Below, piece by piece: positions 1-4,884 of a DNA stretch of 6,700 nucleotides. How positions within the stretch are numbered: position 1 is the first letter of the stretch; the number at the start of each line of letters is the position of its first letter. This DNA is from Candidatus Poseidoniaceae archaeon. GTDB taxonomy: Archaea > Thermoplasmatota > Poseidoniia > Poseidoniales > Poseidoniaceae. The stretch is from NCBI GenBank assembly GCA_013329355.1, contig DUKK01000195.1, positions 1-6,700 on the forward strand. The letters run 5' to 3'. The translations under genes and the position numbers were made by a program. The notes beneath the pieces were generated by a model that worked only from the letters and a program-made list of their open reading frames with translations, was not told the origin of the DNA and made no database searches.

Positions 1-1
1 A

Positions 2-883
2 GACTATGAAGAATCCCAAATGAAATCAACAGTAGTACCAAATAGAAACGCAATTTTTGCTTCAATCTTGTACGGTTATGCTCTCAGTTTAAGCAATAAA
101 TTGAACTCTAAAGTTTCAATATCATTAGGCGTGCATTCTGGCGACCACGCAATCTACCCTGATTGTCGACCAGAATTCTATCAACAATTAAACGATGCAT
201 TTGAGGTTGGAAATTGGGACAGTGAGATGGTAAGGTTGGACCTACCATACATAGATGGCGATAAGATTAGCATACTACAAGATGCGATTATTTCCTGTGA
301 AAAGTTAGGTCTTGAGTTTAACCAGGTGTTTGCTAATACCAATACTTCATATGAACCAGATGAGGATGGTAGGAGTTCGGGAAAAACTGGTTCAGATATT
401 GAGCGCATCTTAGCCTTTGATGCGATTGGCAGAAAGGATCCAGTTACTTACCAAGAAGATTGGGAGAGTGTATTAACTCACGCAAAGTCAATTGAAGCCG
501 AATATATGGACAAGGTATACCGTGAAAAATTAACTGATATGCAATACCAAGTTACCCGAAATGGTGCTACAGAACGGGCCTTTACTGGACTTTATGACAA
601 ACATTTCATCAAAGGAAACTATTACTGTGTATGTTGTAATCATCTGCTATTTACCTCGGTTGGCAAATACAACTCAGGATGCGGCTGGCCCGCTTTCCAC
701 ACTGAACACAAGGCTGCACAAATACTGCGAGTTGCGGATTATACCCATGGGATGGTGCGAGTGGAGGTGAAATGCTCAAAATGCGACGCTCACCTTGGAC
801 ATGTGTTTGAGGATGGTCCCCGGGAACATGGTGGAGAACGATATTGCATTAATTCAGCAGCATTAATTTTCAAGGAGGAATAA
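2..883 (+). CDS. QueC (7-cyano-7-deazaguanine synthase) domain fused to MsrB methionine-R-sulfoxide reductase; 5' end beyond window
   Basis: Bifunctional fusion, cut by the left edge. The frame is open back to position 2. The ATG at 20 is not the start: the residues around it, Tyr-Glu-Glu-Ser-Gln-Met-Lys then TVVPNRN, match the middle of QueC, so the PP-loop ATPase half lies upstream. Numbering from that internal Met: VPNRN at 6-10, GVHSGDHAIYPDCRPEF at 37-53 and the end of QueC near 145 are typical. QueC makes preQ0 from CDG, ammonia and ATP. Its expected four zinc cysteines are replaced by Ser110, Ser120, Thr123 and Asp126. A linker of about 20 residues leads to a complete MsrB domain (about 163-287) with zinc pairs C203/C206 and C252/C255, GCGWPAF at 220-226, HLGHVF at 258-263 and catalytic C276 in RYCINSAAL. 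MsrB reduces methionine-R-sulfoxide in proteins. Domain calls are confident; activity of the QueC half is uncertain. Confidence 0.9.
   Translation, partial: DYEESQMKSTVVPNRNAIFASILYGYALSLSNKLNSKVSISLGVHSGDHAIYPDCRPEFYQQLNDAFEVGNWDSEMVRLDLPYIDGDKISILQDAIISCEKLGLEFNQVFANTNTSYEPDEDGRSSGKTGSDIERILAFDAIGRKDPVTYQEDWESVLTHAKSIEAEYMDKVYREKLTDMQYQVTRNGATERAFTGLYDKHFIKGNYYCVCCNHLLFTSVGKYNSGCGWPAFHTEHKAAQILRVADYTHGMVRVEVKCSKCDAHLGHVFEDGPREHGGERYCINSAALIFKEE
874..878 (+). promoter_or_regulatory. Shine-Dalgarno site for queD
   Basis: GGAGG, within AAGGAGG, lies in the last codons of the QueC-MsrB gene, 9 bases before the GTG at 888. It supports GTG as the queD start and co-transcription of the two genes. 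Confidence 0.75.
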
Positions 884-887
884 GTAA

Positions 888-1337
888 GTGGTAACCAAAA
901 TAAGACGATATGTTGAAACAGACACAGGTCATAGAGTTCCTAATCACAAAAGTAAGTGTCGTCACCTACATGGACACAGATATCGTTTTGAAGCGGAGAT
1001 TGAGGGCGATGTCGTCGAGGTGACTGGCGTATCTGATGAAGGTATGTTGATGGATTTCTCGGATATAAGTAAAATTCTGATGCGTGAGGTTCACGATGTT
1101 GTGGACCACGCTTTTGTCGTCTATGAGGGGGATAAGCAAGCGAGAAAAGCATTAGAGCATATGGGTAATGAACACAGAACGGTTGTGGTAGATTTTATCC
1201 CAACTGCTGAAAATTTTGCTAAGTGGGCATTTGATCAAGTAGAGCCTCATATAACCTCAACATATGGCAATAAGTTGAGATTAGTTGCAATGCATGTCTG
1301 GGAAACCCCCAAATCAAGGGCTAGTTGGCACAAGTAA
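888..1337 (+). CDS. queD: 6-carboxy-5,6,7,8-tetrahydropterin synthase, QueD/PTPS family
   Basis: QueD converts 7,8-dihydroneopterin triphosphate to 6-carboxytetrahydropterin, the first step from the GTP cyclohydrolase product towards CDG and preQ0. The 149-residue protein has the family zinc ligands His15 (TGHRV), His28 and His30 (RHLHGHRY), the catalytic Cys24 just before them, the Asp-His pair in VVDHAF near residue 93, the PTAENFAKW motif near 126 and the ETP motif (HVWETP) near the C-terminus. It starts with GTG, chosen because a strong GGAGG lies 9 bases upstream and the catalytic N-terminus starts at once. It follows the QueC-MsrB gene by 4 bases, so the two are very likely one transcript for preQ0 and then archaeosine in tRNA. 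QueE, the enzyme between QueD and QueC, is not in the window. The protein is somewhat longer than bacterial QueD (about 120 residues). Confidence 0.93.
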   Translation: MVTKIRRYVETDTGHRVPNHKSKCRHLHGHRYRFEAEIEGDVVEVTGVSDEGMLMDFSDISKILMREVHDVVDHAFVVYEGDKQARKALEHMGNEHRTVVVDFIPTAENFAKWAFDQVEPHITSTYGNKLRLVAMHVWETPKSRASWHK

Positions 1338-1338
1338 T

Positions 1339-2163
1339 CTACTCGATTCTCCGCCGCCGATCTTTTTTCCAGTTTTCATCATTATTTGCAAACTGTAGAG
1401 AAGTTGTTGCATCGATTAGTCCACCAATTAATCTCGTAACCTCATCCTCTGTTGGTGCGGACATCATAACCATACGAGTTAATGAATTTTTTATGCTTGA
1501 TTTTCTTTCCTTATTACCTAGACATGCTGCGCTAAAATCTTGGACTGCCTTAAGAAAAGTCTCACGCAATTGAGGCGATATAGATTTATCCAACGGAACA
1601 ATGTTCGGTAACCCAGCGTCATTGCCCTGCTGTAGCTTGACTCTATCGGAGTGTAATTGATAGAGGAAGGCGTTGATTGAGTGGGACAAATTAGCGATTG
1701 GATATCCCTCCCATGTCGGGAGTGTAGTTAAGAAGTCACAAGCCTGTAAATCATCAGTTGAAAGGCCCGTCCCTTCGCCACCGAATATTAGTGCAATCTT
1801 ACCACTATGTTGTTCGAATTTATTTGATAAATCCCAGGGAAAGCAATAGTGTCTAAACGATGTTTTTGTCCCGACTTCGCGCTTACCTGACGTCCCAACG
1901 ACCAAACCACAATCACTTATTGATTCAATGAGCGTGGCATAGATTTCAACATTATCGAGTATATCACCTGCATGCTTTGCGCGATTGCGTGCTTCAACAT
2001 CATCAGGACTACAGTTTGGATTAACCAACCGTAATTTATTGTAACCATAGTTGAGCATGGTTCGACAAATCGCCCCTAAGTTGCCCGGATGCGCAGTATC
2101 AACACAGATTATTATCAACTCATAAGTCGATGATGGTAGAGGTATATTTTTCCTGTCACCCAT
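1339..2163 (-). CDS. SPOUT (SpoU/TrmH) RNA 2'-O-methyltransferase, TrmJ-like
   Basis: Knotted SAM-dependent methyltransferase that most likely methylates a ribose 2'-OH in tRNA (TrmJ acts at position 32) or possibly rRNA. Numbering from the ATG at 2163 (274 residues), motif 1 is NLGAICRTMLNYG at 28-40 with catalytic-type Arg34. Motif 2 is FGGEGTGLS at 127-135. Motif 3 is PTWEGYPIANLSHSINAF at 149-166. A helical C-terminal part (about 195-274) resembles the TrmJ extension, and the protein ends in a basic tail. Motif 3 reads IANLS where relatives usually have SLNLS. A TTG at 2187 would add eight residues, but the ATG lies 5 bases after an AGGTGA site, so I prefer it. It is last in the ribosomal-protein operon, fitting a role in translation. 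Its stop lies one base from that of queD. The exact RNA target cannot be read from sequence. Confidence 0.87.
   Translation of the reverse strand: MGDRKNIPLPSSTYELIIICVDTAHPGNLGAICRTMLNYGYNKLRLVNPNCSPDDVEARNRAKHAGDILDNVEIYATLIESISDCGLVVGTSGKREVGTKTSFRHYCFPWDLSNKFEQHSGKIALIFGGEGTGLSTDDLQACDFLTTLPTWEGYPIANLSHSINAFLYQLHSDRVKLQQGNDAGLPNIVPLDKSISPQLRETFLKAVQDFSAACLGNKERKSSIKNSLTRMVMMSAPTEDEVTRLIGGLIDATTSLQFANNDENWKKDRRRRIE
1363..1368 (+). terminator. Possible T-tract terminator for the queC-queD transcript
   Basis: A run of six T lies 26 bases after the queD stop. Archaeal intrinsic termination needs mainly a T-rich tract on the coding strand, so this could end the transcript. It sits inside the convergent methyltransferase gene, opposite its basic C-terminal codons, because only one base separates the two genes. 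No clear hairpin precedes it. The call is tentative. Confidence 0.3.
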
Positions 2164-2167
2164 AATC

Positions 2168-2173
2168 TCACCT
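2168..2173 (-). promoter_or_regulatory. Shine-Dalgarno site overlapping a stop codon, for the methyltransferase
   Basis: AGGTGA on the minus strand matches the archaeal anti-Shine-Dalgarno sequence and at the same time supplies the TGA stop of the 69-residue protein. It ends 4 bases before the ATG at 2163, decides that start and suggests translational coupling. Confidence 0.65.
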
Positions 2174-2377
2174 TTGGTAGAATTCAACTATCCACCTAGG
2201 ATCACAGGGCTGATAGACAAAAAATAGGAAACCCCCTGCTTCTTTATCGGCCATAACAATTGAGCGTTTGCGAATAGAGTGTTTATTTTTTAAAAAAACA
2301 ATCAACTGTTCGAGCTCGAATTTGTCCTCGCTATGAATGCTGACTGGTTGCCTATCCCAGTCAACGCGCACTGGCAT
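2168..2377 (-). CDS. Small protein of unknown function in the ribosomal-protein operon
   Basis: I do not recognise this 69-residue protein. It has no signal peptide or membrane segment. By eye it has an N-terminal strand (MPVRVDW), an acidic-then-basic helical stretch (about 18-40, EDKFELEQLIVFLKNKH then SIRKRS), then hydrophobic strands (GGFLFFVYQP) and the end PRWIVEFYQR. This suggests a compact alpha/beta fold. It has one cysteine (in QPCDP). Real coding is likely: it fills the gap between S17e and the methyltransferase exactly, with 5 and 4 bases of spacing, and its stop forms the next Shine-Dalgarno site. The start is either ATG at 2377 or TTG at 2386, which overlaps the S17e stop. The better-spaced AAGGG favours TTG, while codon identity favours ATG. 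The context suggests a ribosome- or RNA-linked role, which is inference only. Confidence 0.7.
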   Translation of the reverse strand: MPVRVDWDRQPVSIHSEDKFELEQLIVFLKNKHSIRKRSIVMADKEAGGFLFFVYQPCDPRWIVEFYQR

Positions 2378-2382
2378 GGGTT

Positions 2383-2574
2383 TCAATCAACCCTTCTTTG
2401 ACGATATCTTGTTACATAACCGGCAATCCAGTTGCGCAGTTTCTTAGAACTAACATCGGTTAATTGTGAAACCATTATTTTGTTGTGGTCGAAATCGTCG
2501 GTAAATTTGTCGCCATGTTGCTCTACTAGGGCAATCGCTCTTATTTTTATGAAACTAGGTCTGATATTTCCCAT
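2383..2574 (-). CDS. rps17e: 30S ribosomal protein S17e
   Basis: Small-subunit ribosomal protein found in archaea and eukaryotes (eS17). The 63 residues match archaeal S17e along their length: MGNIR at the start, GDKFTDDFDHNK at 21-32, and the diagnostic DVSSKKLRNWIAGYVTR at 40-56, with a short basic tail. The N-terminal helix is less typical, reading SFIKIRAIAL where relatives commonly have FIKRIARE-like sequence. The ATG at 2574 is chosen over the GTG at 2583, which overlaps the L31e stop. GAGGAG at 2588-2583 lies 8 bases before the ATG, and family members begin MGN(I/V)R. It sits 5 bases after L31e, so it is co-transcribed. In many euryarchaea the gene after L31e is the initiation factor aIF6, so S17e in this slot is notable. 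Confidence 0.93.
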   Translation of the reverse strand: MGNIRPSFIKIRAIALVEQHGDKFTDDFDHNKIMVSQLTDVSSKKLRNWIAGYVTRYRQRRVD

Positions 2575-2579
2575 ATTAA

Positions 2580-2855
2580 TCACTCCTCAAACAGTTTGAC
2601 CTCAATCGGTATATCTGGTTCATCATGTCTAATGACTTGTAATCTGATTTTACGAGGTGGGTTTTCGATGCCTCGTGACCATATTTTTTCGTTAACAGAT
2701 GGGTCGATCCAAACCTCTTCATCCTCACGGACCTTTAGGTGCTGGATAACGTGGTCTTTGATAATCTGTATTGCCCTTGGTGCACGCTTGAAGCGTGTAA
2801 TGCTCCATGCCTTACGTAAGGGTACGATTAGTTCGGATTCATTCGGTCTAGCCAC
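2580..2855 (-). CDS. rpl31e: 50S ribosomal protein L31e
   Basis: Large-subunit ribosomal protein (eL31), located around the peptide exit tunnel in archaeal and eukaryotic ribosomes. The 91 residues carry the family signature PLRKAWSITRFKRAPRAI at 12-29, KDHVIQHLKV near 33-42, the DPSVNEKIWSRGIENPPRKIR block at about 51-71, and an acidic C-terminus. The length is normal for archaeal L31e. It starts with GTG at 2855, the start best placed after the GAGGTGA site that overlaps the L39e stop. It lies 5 bases after L39e, the usual partner of L31e in archaea, and 5 bases before S17e. Confidence 0.96.
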   Translation of the reverse strand: MARPNESELIVPLRKAWSITRFKRAPRAIQIIKDHVIQHLKVREDEEVWIDPSVNEKIWSRGIENPPRKIRLQVIRHDEPDIPIEVKLFEE

Positions 2856-2860
2856 TTAAT

Positions 2861-2867
2861 TCACCTC
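2861..2867 (-). promoter_or_regulatory. Shine-Dalgarno site overlapping the L39e stop, for L31e
   Basis: GAGGTGA on the minus strand is a seven-base match to the complement of the archaeal 16S tail, and its last three bases are the L39e stop codon. It lies 5 bases before the L31e GTG start, which it supports. The arrangement implies termination-reinitiation coupling. Confidence 0.7.
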
Positions 2868-3016
2868 TGCAATTTACTGCGTCGCCAATGATGTCGCTTA
2901 GGATGGGATACAGTATTTCGGTCGGTCTTGAGCATGACCCATACAGGGACACGGCGGTTTTGCTTTGTTGCCTTCATCAGGCGGATTTTTTTTGCTGCTG
3001 GTTTATTTCTTGACAT
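2861..3016 (-). CDS. rpl39e: 50S ribosomal protein L39e
   Basis: One of the smallest ribosomal proteins (eL39), lining the exit tunnel in place of part of bacterial L23. The 51-residue product is almost wholly basic and matches the family end to end: MSRNKPAAKKIRLMKATKQN at the start, RRVPVWVMLKT at 21-31 and HPKRHHWRRSKLQR at the end. The ATG at 3016 has AAGGTG 6 bases upstream and gives the standard length. An upstream in-frame start at 3100 would run through the PDCD5-like gene and is rejected. Codons 9-11 contain a run of eight A on the coding strand (2993-2986); the frame stays correct through it. It follows the PDCD5-like gene by 13 bases. Confidence 0.96.
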   Translation of the reverse strand: MSRNKPAAKKIRLMKATKQNRRVPVWVMLKTDRNTVSHPKRHHWRRSKLQR

Positions 3017-3029
3017 ATCGAGCACCTTC

Positions 3030-3389
3030 TCAGATTCTTCTAATTGACGCATTATTGCGGCTCTTGGAATTGGATGCCAGTAGTGACTTAAGCATATCAT
3101 CAGTCATAGGTGGCGTGAATTTGTGATTGTCATGTAAGCCAACAATCGTTTTTTTGATCATTTCAGCACGTTCCGGGGTAGCTAATGATATTCTAGCGAT
3201 TCTCGCCCGTGCTTCATTCGTTAACAGATGCTTAATTGCGTTAGAGACTGCTTGGTTCTCAGCATTTATTCTCTGGCTTTCAATTTCTGCATCCGCTTGG
3301 GCTTTAGCTTGGGATTCAAGTTGCGCTTGGAGTTCAAGCCTGCGTTGTTCACGTATAGCAGAGAGTTGGTCATCACCACTTGCTGACAT
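3030..3389 (-). CDS. DNA-binding protein of the PDCD5 (TFAR19) family
   Basis: PDCD5-family proteins are small helical-bundle proteins conserved in archaea and eukaryotes. Archaeal members bind nucleic acid in vitro, and the gene usually sits beside rps19e and rpl39e, as here. The 119 residues show a charged N-terminal helix rich in Gln, Glu and Ala (about 8-45) and the family core AIKHLLTNEARARIARISLA at 51-70, followed by PERAEMIKKTIVGL. The PMTDDMLKSLL helix and a basic tail (SKSRNNASIRRI) complete it. The ATG at 3389 is preferred over the TTG at 3398: a G-rich GGGGGT site at 3404-3399 is 9 bases from the ATG but touches the TTG. The cellular role of archaeal PDCD5 is poorly settled, so no more precise function is claimed. 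Confidence 0.9.
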   Translation of the reverse strand: MSASGDDQLSAIREQRRLELQAQLESQAKAQADAEIESQRINAENQAVSNAIKHLLTNEARARIARISLATPERAEMIKKTIVGLHDNHKFTPPMTDDMLKSLLASNSKSRNNASIRRI

Positions 3390-3410
3390 GATAGACAAAC
3401 CCCCACTTCC

Positions 3411-3902
3411 TCAATATTTTGCCAATCCCGGATACATTTCGTTGGCCTCATCACGGCAGGAATGTGCAGCTTCATCCAACAACTTTTGACCAGCTGAAGT
3501 TACTCTTCGTCCAGAGTAGAGTTGTTGTTTGCCGTCAATTGATTCAATCTCTTTGGTTGGAACTAATTCGATCAAGCCAGCAGATTCCAATTGCTGCATA
3601 GCAGTCCTAATTATGTGCCGTGATGCAACTCCCGGCGTGTTTGGGCTTGACCCGTTGTTTACACTGCCACCGTAATCTTGAGCAAGACTAGTCACACCAA
3701 TTGGTCCTTGTTTGGCTACTTTTCGAAGAATCGACGCAGCTCTAACCGACCACCAGTTGGCTTGTGTTGGCGGTCGCTCACGGTCGGCGCCGGTTTTGAC
3801 ATAGTCAGACCAATCTGGTTGCTCTATGTCTTTAATCGTGGACAATTTGTCTGCCAATGCTGGGATAAGCATACTAGCGGGAATATCATAATATGTGGTC
3901 AT
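3411..3902 (-). CDS. rps19e: 30S ribosomal protein S19e
   Basis: Small-subunit ribosomal protein (eS19) with a winged-helix fold, needed for 30S/40S maturation in its relatives. The 163 residues contain the family's start MTTYYDIPASMLIPALADKL, the block DYVKTGADRERPP at 33-45, WWSVRAASILRKV at 50-62, GPIGVTSLAQDYGG at 66-79, and RHIIRTAMQQLESAGLIE at 95-112. The C-terminus (about 134-163) continues past the winged helix with GQKLLDEAA and a polar tail. ATG 3902 is chosen because the family begins here and GGTG lies 8 bases upstream. The frame stays open to 3977, but that extension has no family match. This is the first gene of the ribosomal operon and presumably sets its promoter; the PDCD5-like gene follows after 21 bases. 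Confidence 0.95.
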   Translation of the reverse strand: MTTYYDIPASMLIPALADKLSTIKDIEQPDWSDYVKTGADRERPPTQANWWSVRAASILRKVAKQGPIGVTSLAQDYGGSVNNGSSPNTPGVASRHIIRTAMQQLESAGLIELVPTKEIESIDGKQQLYSGRRVTSAGQKLLDEAAHSCRDEANEMYPGLAKY

Positions 3903-3936
3903 GTAACAACACCAAGCAAGATTGCGACAAAACTCC

Positions 3937-3945
3937 CCTATATGA
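3937..3945 (-). promoter_or_regulatory. Putative TATA box for the ribosomal-protein operon
   Basis: On the minus strand this reads TTCATATAGG, with the CATATA core at 3944-3939. Transcription would start roughly 25 bases on, near 3916, giving a short leader that keeps the GGTG site before the S19e ATG. The core is nearly symmetric, so it could also serve the + strand gene at 3976. It was found by eye, not by scoring. Confidence 0.4.
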
Positions 3946-3975
3946 ATGAAACGGGTGCTTATGTAGCGCTGTCTC

Positions 3976-4860
3976 ATGAAAATTATGCTAAATGCAAGTA
4001 TATTTGAAGGGGCAAATGTAGCCCAAATTATGCAGAAGGCATTAGCCCAAAATCCAAATCTGCTAAGAACCCTTCTGGGTCTGTCATTTACCCTGATTTT
4101 TCTATTAGGCTATGCGGTGTACGGAGCCACAATCTCTCCGTCGTATTATCTCTACACAACCGAAAGCGAAACCACAATTAATGACAGTGCAGAACCAGTC
4201 AAGTTGTACAATGATGACACTAATCAAACCAACTGGCGGTGGACTTTCACTGCCGACGGCGATAATTTGACGTGGGTCAACGTAACGGCCGGAGGATTAT
4301 CGAAAGATGCAGTTGTCAAGCTAACTAACTCTGCAGGATTATATAGCCACAGCAAGTTAGGCGACCCTGATGCGGAAGACTTCGCTTGTGAGGACTCTTG
4401 CTATCTGAATAAAACCCATGAACTAGTCAGCGAAGATGGTGGCTATGACGCAATAATATCGATGACTACAACAGACCCGGGGAGAAGAGATAATGGCACA
4501 GTATATGCTAGTTCATTAGGTGAAGCAGAAACCAAAGCCCGCACCATCGTCGAACACTTTCACTCACCAGCCGTGATAATTGTTGAAGTAATCGAAAATG
4601 GTAATAGATCATTTGCACCAACCATCGCACTAGAAACAGTGAACGAAGATTTTGCAGAAATCTCAGTGTTTTCTGTTGATGCAGGGACTGAATTTCTCTG
4701 GGCTGTGGCAGCAGTCGTTGGATGCTTTTCAATGATATTGATTCCCTCATTTACTGTCTACTTTGCGGCCAGGGCGAAAGAACGCAAGAACGAGTTGAAA
4801 CTACAAAAAGCCGAACAAGCTGTTGATGACTCTGTGGCAAATGATGCCGACGCCAATTAA
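3976..4860 (+). CDS. Two-pass membrane protein of unknown function with glycosylatable ectodomain
   Basis: I cannot assign a family. The 294 residues show a cytoplasmic-type N-terminus, a membrane helix at about 33-52 (LLGLSFTLIFLLGYAVYGAT), an ectodomain of about 185 residues, a second membrane helix at about 240-263 (FLWAVAAVVGCFSMILIPSF) and a charged C-terminal tail (RAKERKNELKLQKAEQ) ending acidic. Positive charges next to helix 2 put the tail inside and the loop outside. The loop has seven N-X-S/T sequons (Asn69, 83, 97, 102, 145, 173, 210), consistent with archaeal N-glycosylation, and a close cysteine pair (C138/C142) that may form a disulfide. The true start may be the ATG at 4030 (residue 19): a TATA-like TATATTT at 3999-4005 would start transcription almost at that ATG, giving a leaderless mRNA. 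Only 24 bases precede the next gene, so a joint surface role is plausible but unproven. Confidence 0.8.
   Translation: MKIMLNASIFEGANVAQIMQKALAQNPNLLRTLLGLSFTLIFLLGYAVYGATISPSYYLYTTESETTINDSAEPVKLYNDDTNQTNWRWTFTADGDNLTWVNVTAGGLSKDAVVKLTNSAGLYSHSKLGDPDAEDFACEDSCYLNKTHELVSEDGGYDAIISMTTTDPGRRDNGTVYASSLGEAETKARTIVEHFHSPAVIIVEVIENGNRSFAPTIALETVNEDFAEISVFSVDAGTEFLWAVAAVVGCFSMILIPSFTVYFAARAKERKNELKLQKAEQAVDDSVANDADAN
3999..4005 (+). promoter_or_regulatory. Putative TATA box for the membrane-protein gene
   Basis: TATATTT, preceded by purine-rich GCAAG. Counting about 26 bases downstream from its centre gives a start near 4028, next to the ATG at 4030. If real, the protein begins at residue 19 of the longer reading and the mRNA is leaderless. 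The evidence is by eye only. Confidence 0.35.
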
Positions 4861-4862
4861 CT

Positions 4863-4870
4863 CATATAGA
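4863..4870 (+). promoter_or_regulatory. Putative TATA box for the large secreted protein
   Basis: CATATAGA lies in the 24-base gap after the membrane-protein gene. A start about 26 bases downstream would fall near 4892, after the ATG at 4885 and before the in-frame ATG at 4900, favouring the latter. No Shine-Dalgarno site is visible before either ATG, so an own promoter is more likely than reinitiation. Confidence 0.35.
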
Positions 4871-4884
4871 TTGCAAGTCTTGAC

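Noticed and set aside
440..560. Frameshift or assembly join between QueC and MsrB
   Set aside because: The frame is continuous with no stop, the junction is a plausible polar linker, and both domains have normal limits. A rare assembly error cannot be fully excluded.
1325..1573. 82-codon + strand frame beyond queD
   Set aside because: It lies antisense to the well-supported methyltransferase and shows no family features.
2596..2859. 87-codon + strand frame opposite L31e
   Set aside because: It mirrors L31e in the antisense frame, and L31e is unmistakable.
2986..2993. Run of eight A in L39e as a programmed frameshift site
   Set aside because: The zero frame continues with fully conserved L39e sequence, so no shift is needed. 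The A-run encodes Lys-Lys in a Lys-rich protein.
2861..3100. Longer L39e reading from a start at 3100
   Set aside because: It overlaps the PDCD5-like gene and gives a 28-residue extension unknown in L39e. ATG 3016 has a good Shine-Dalgarno site and gives the exact family length.
3127..3489. 120-codon + strand frame opposite the PDCD5-like gene
   Set aside because: Its Ala/Ser/Trp-rich sequence is what the antisense of a Gln/Ala/Glu-rich helical protein produces; it has no start signal.
3411..3977. Longer S19e reading from 3977
   Set aside because: The extra 25 residues do not match S19e, they would run through the promoter region, and MTTYYDIP at 3902 is the family start.
4508..4750. 80-codon minus strand frame inside the membrane-protein gene
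   Set aside because: It is antisense to a gene with coherent membrane helices and sequons, and has no ribosome site or family match.
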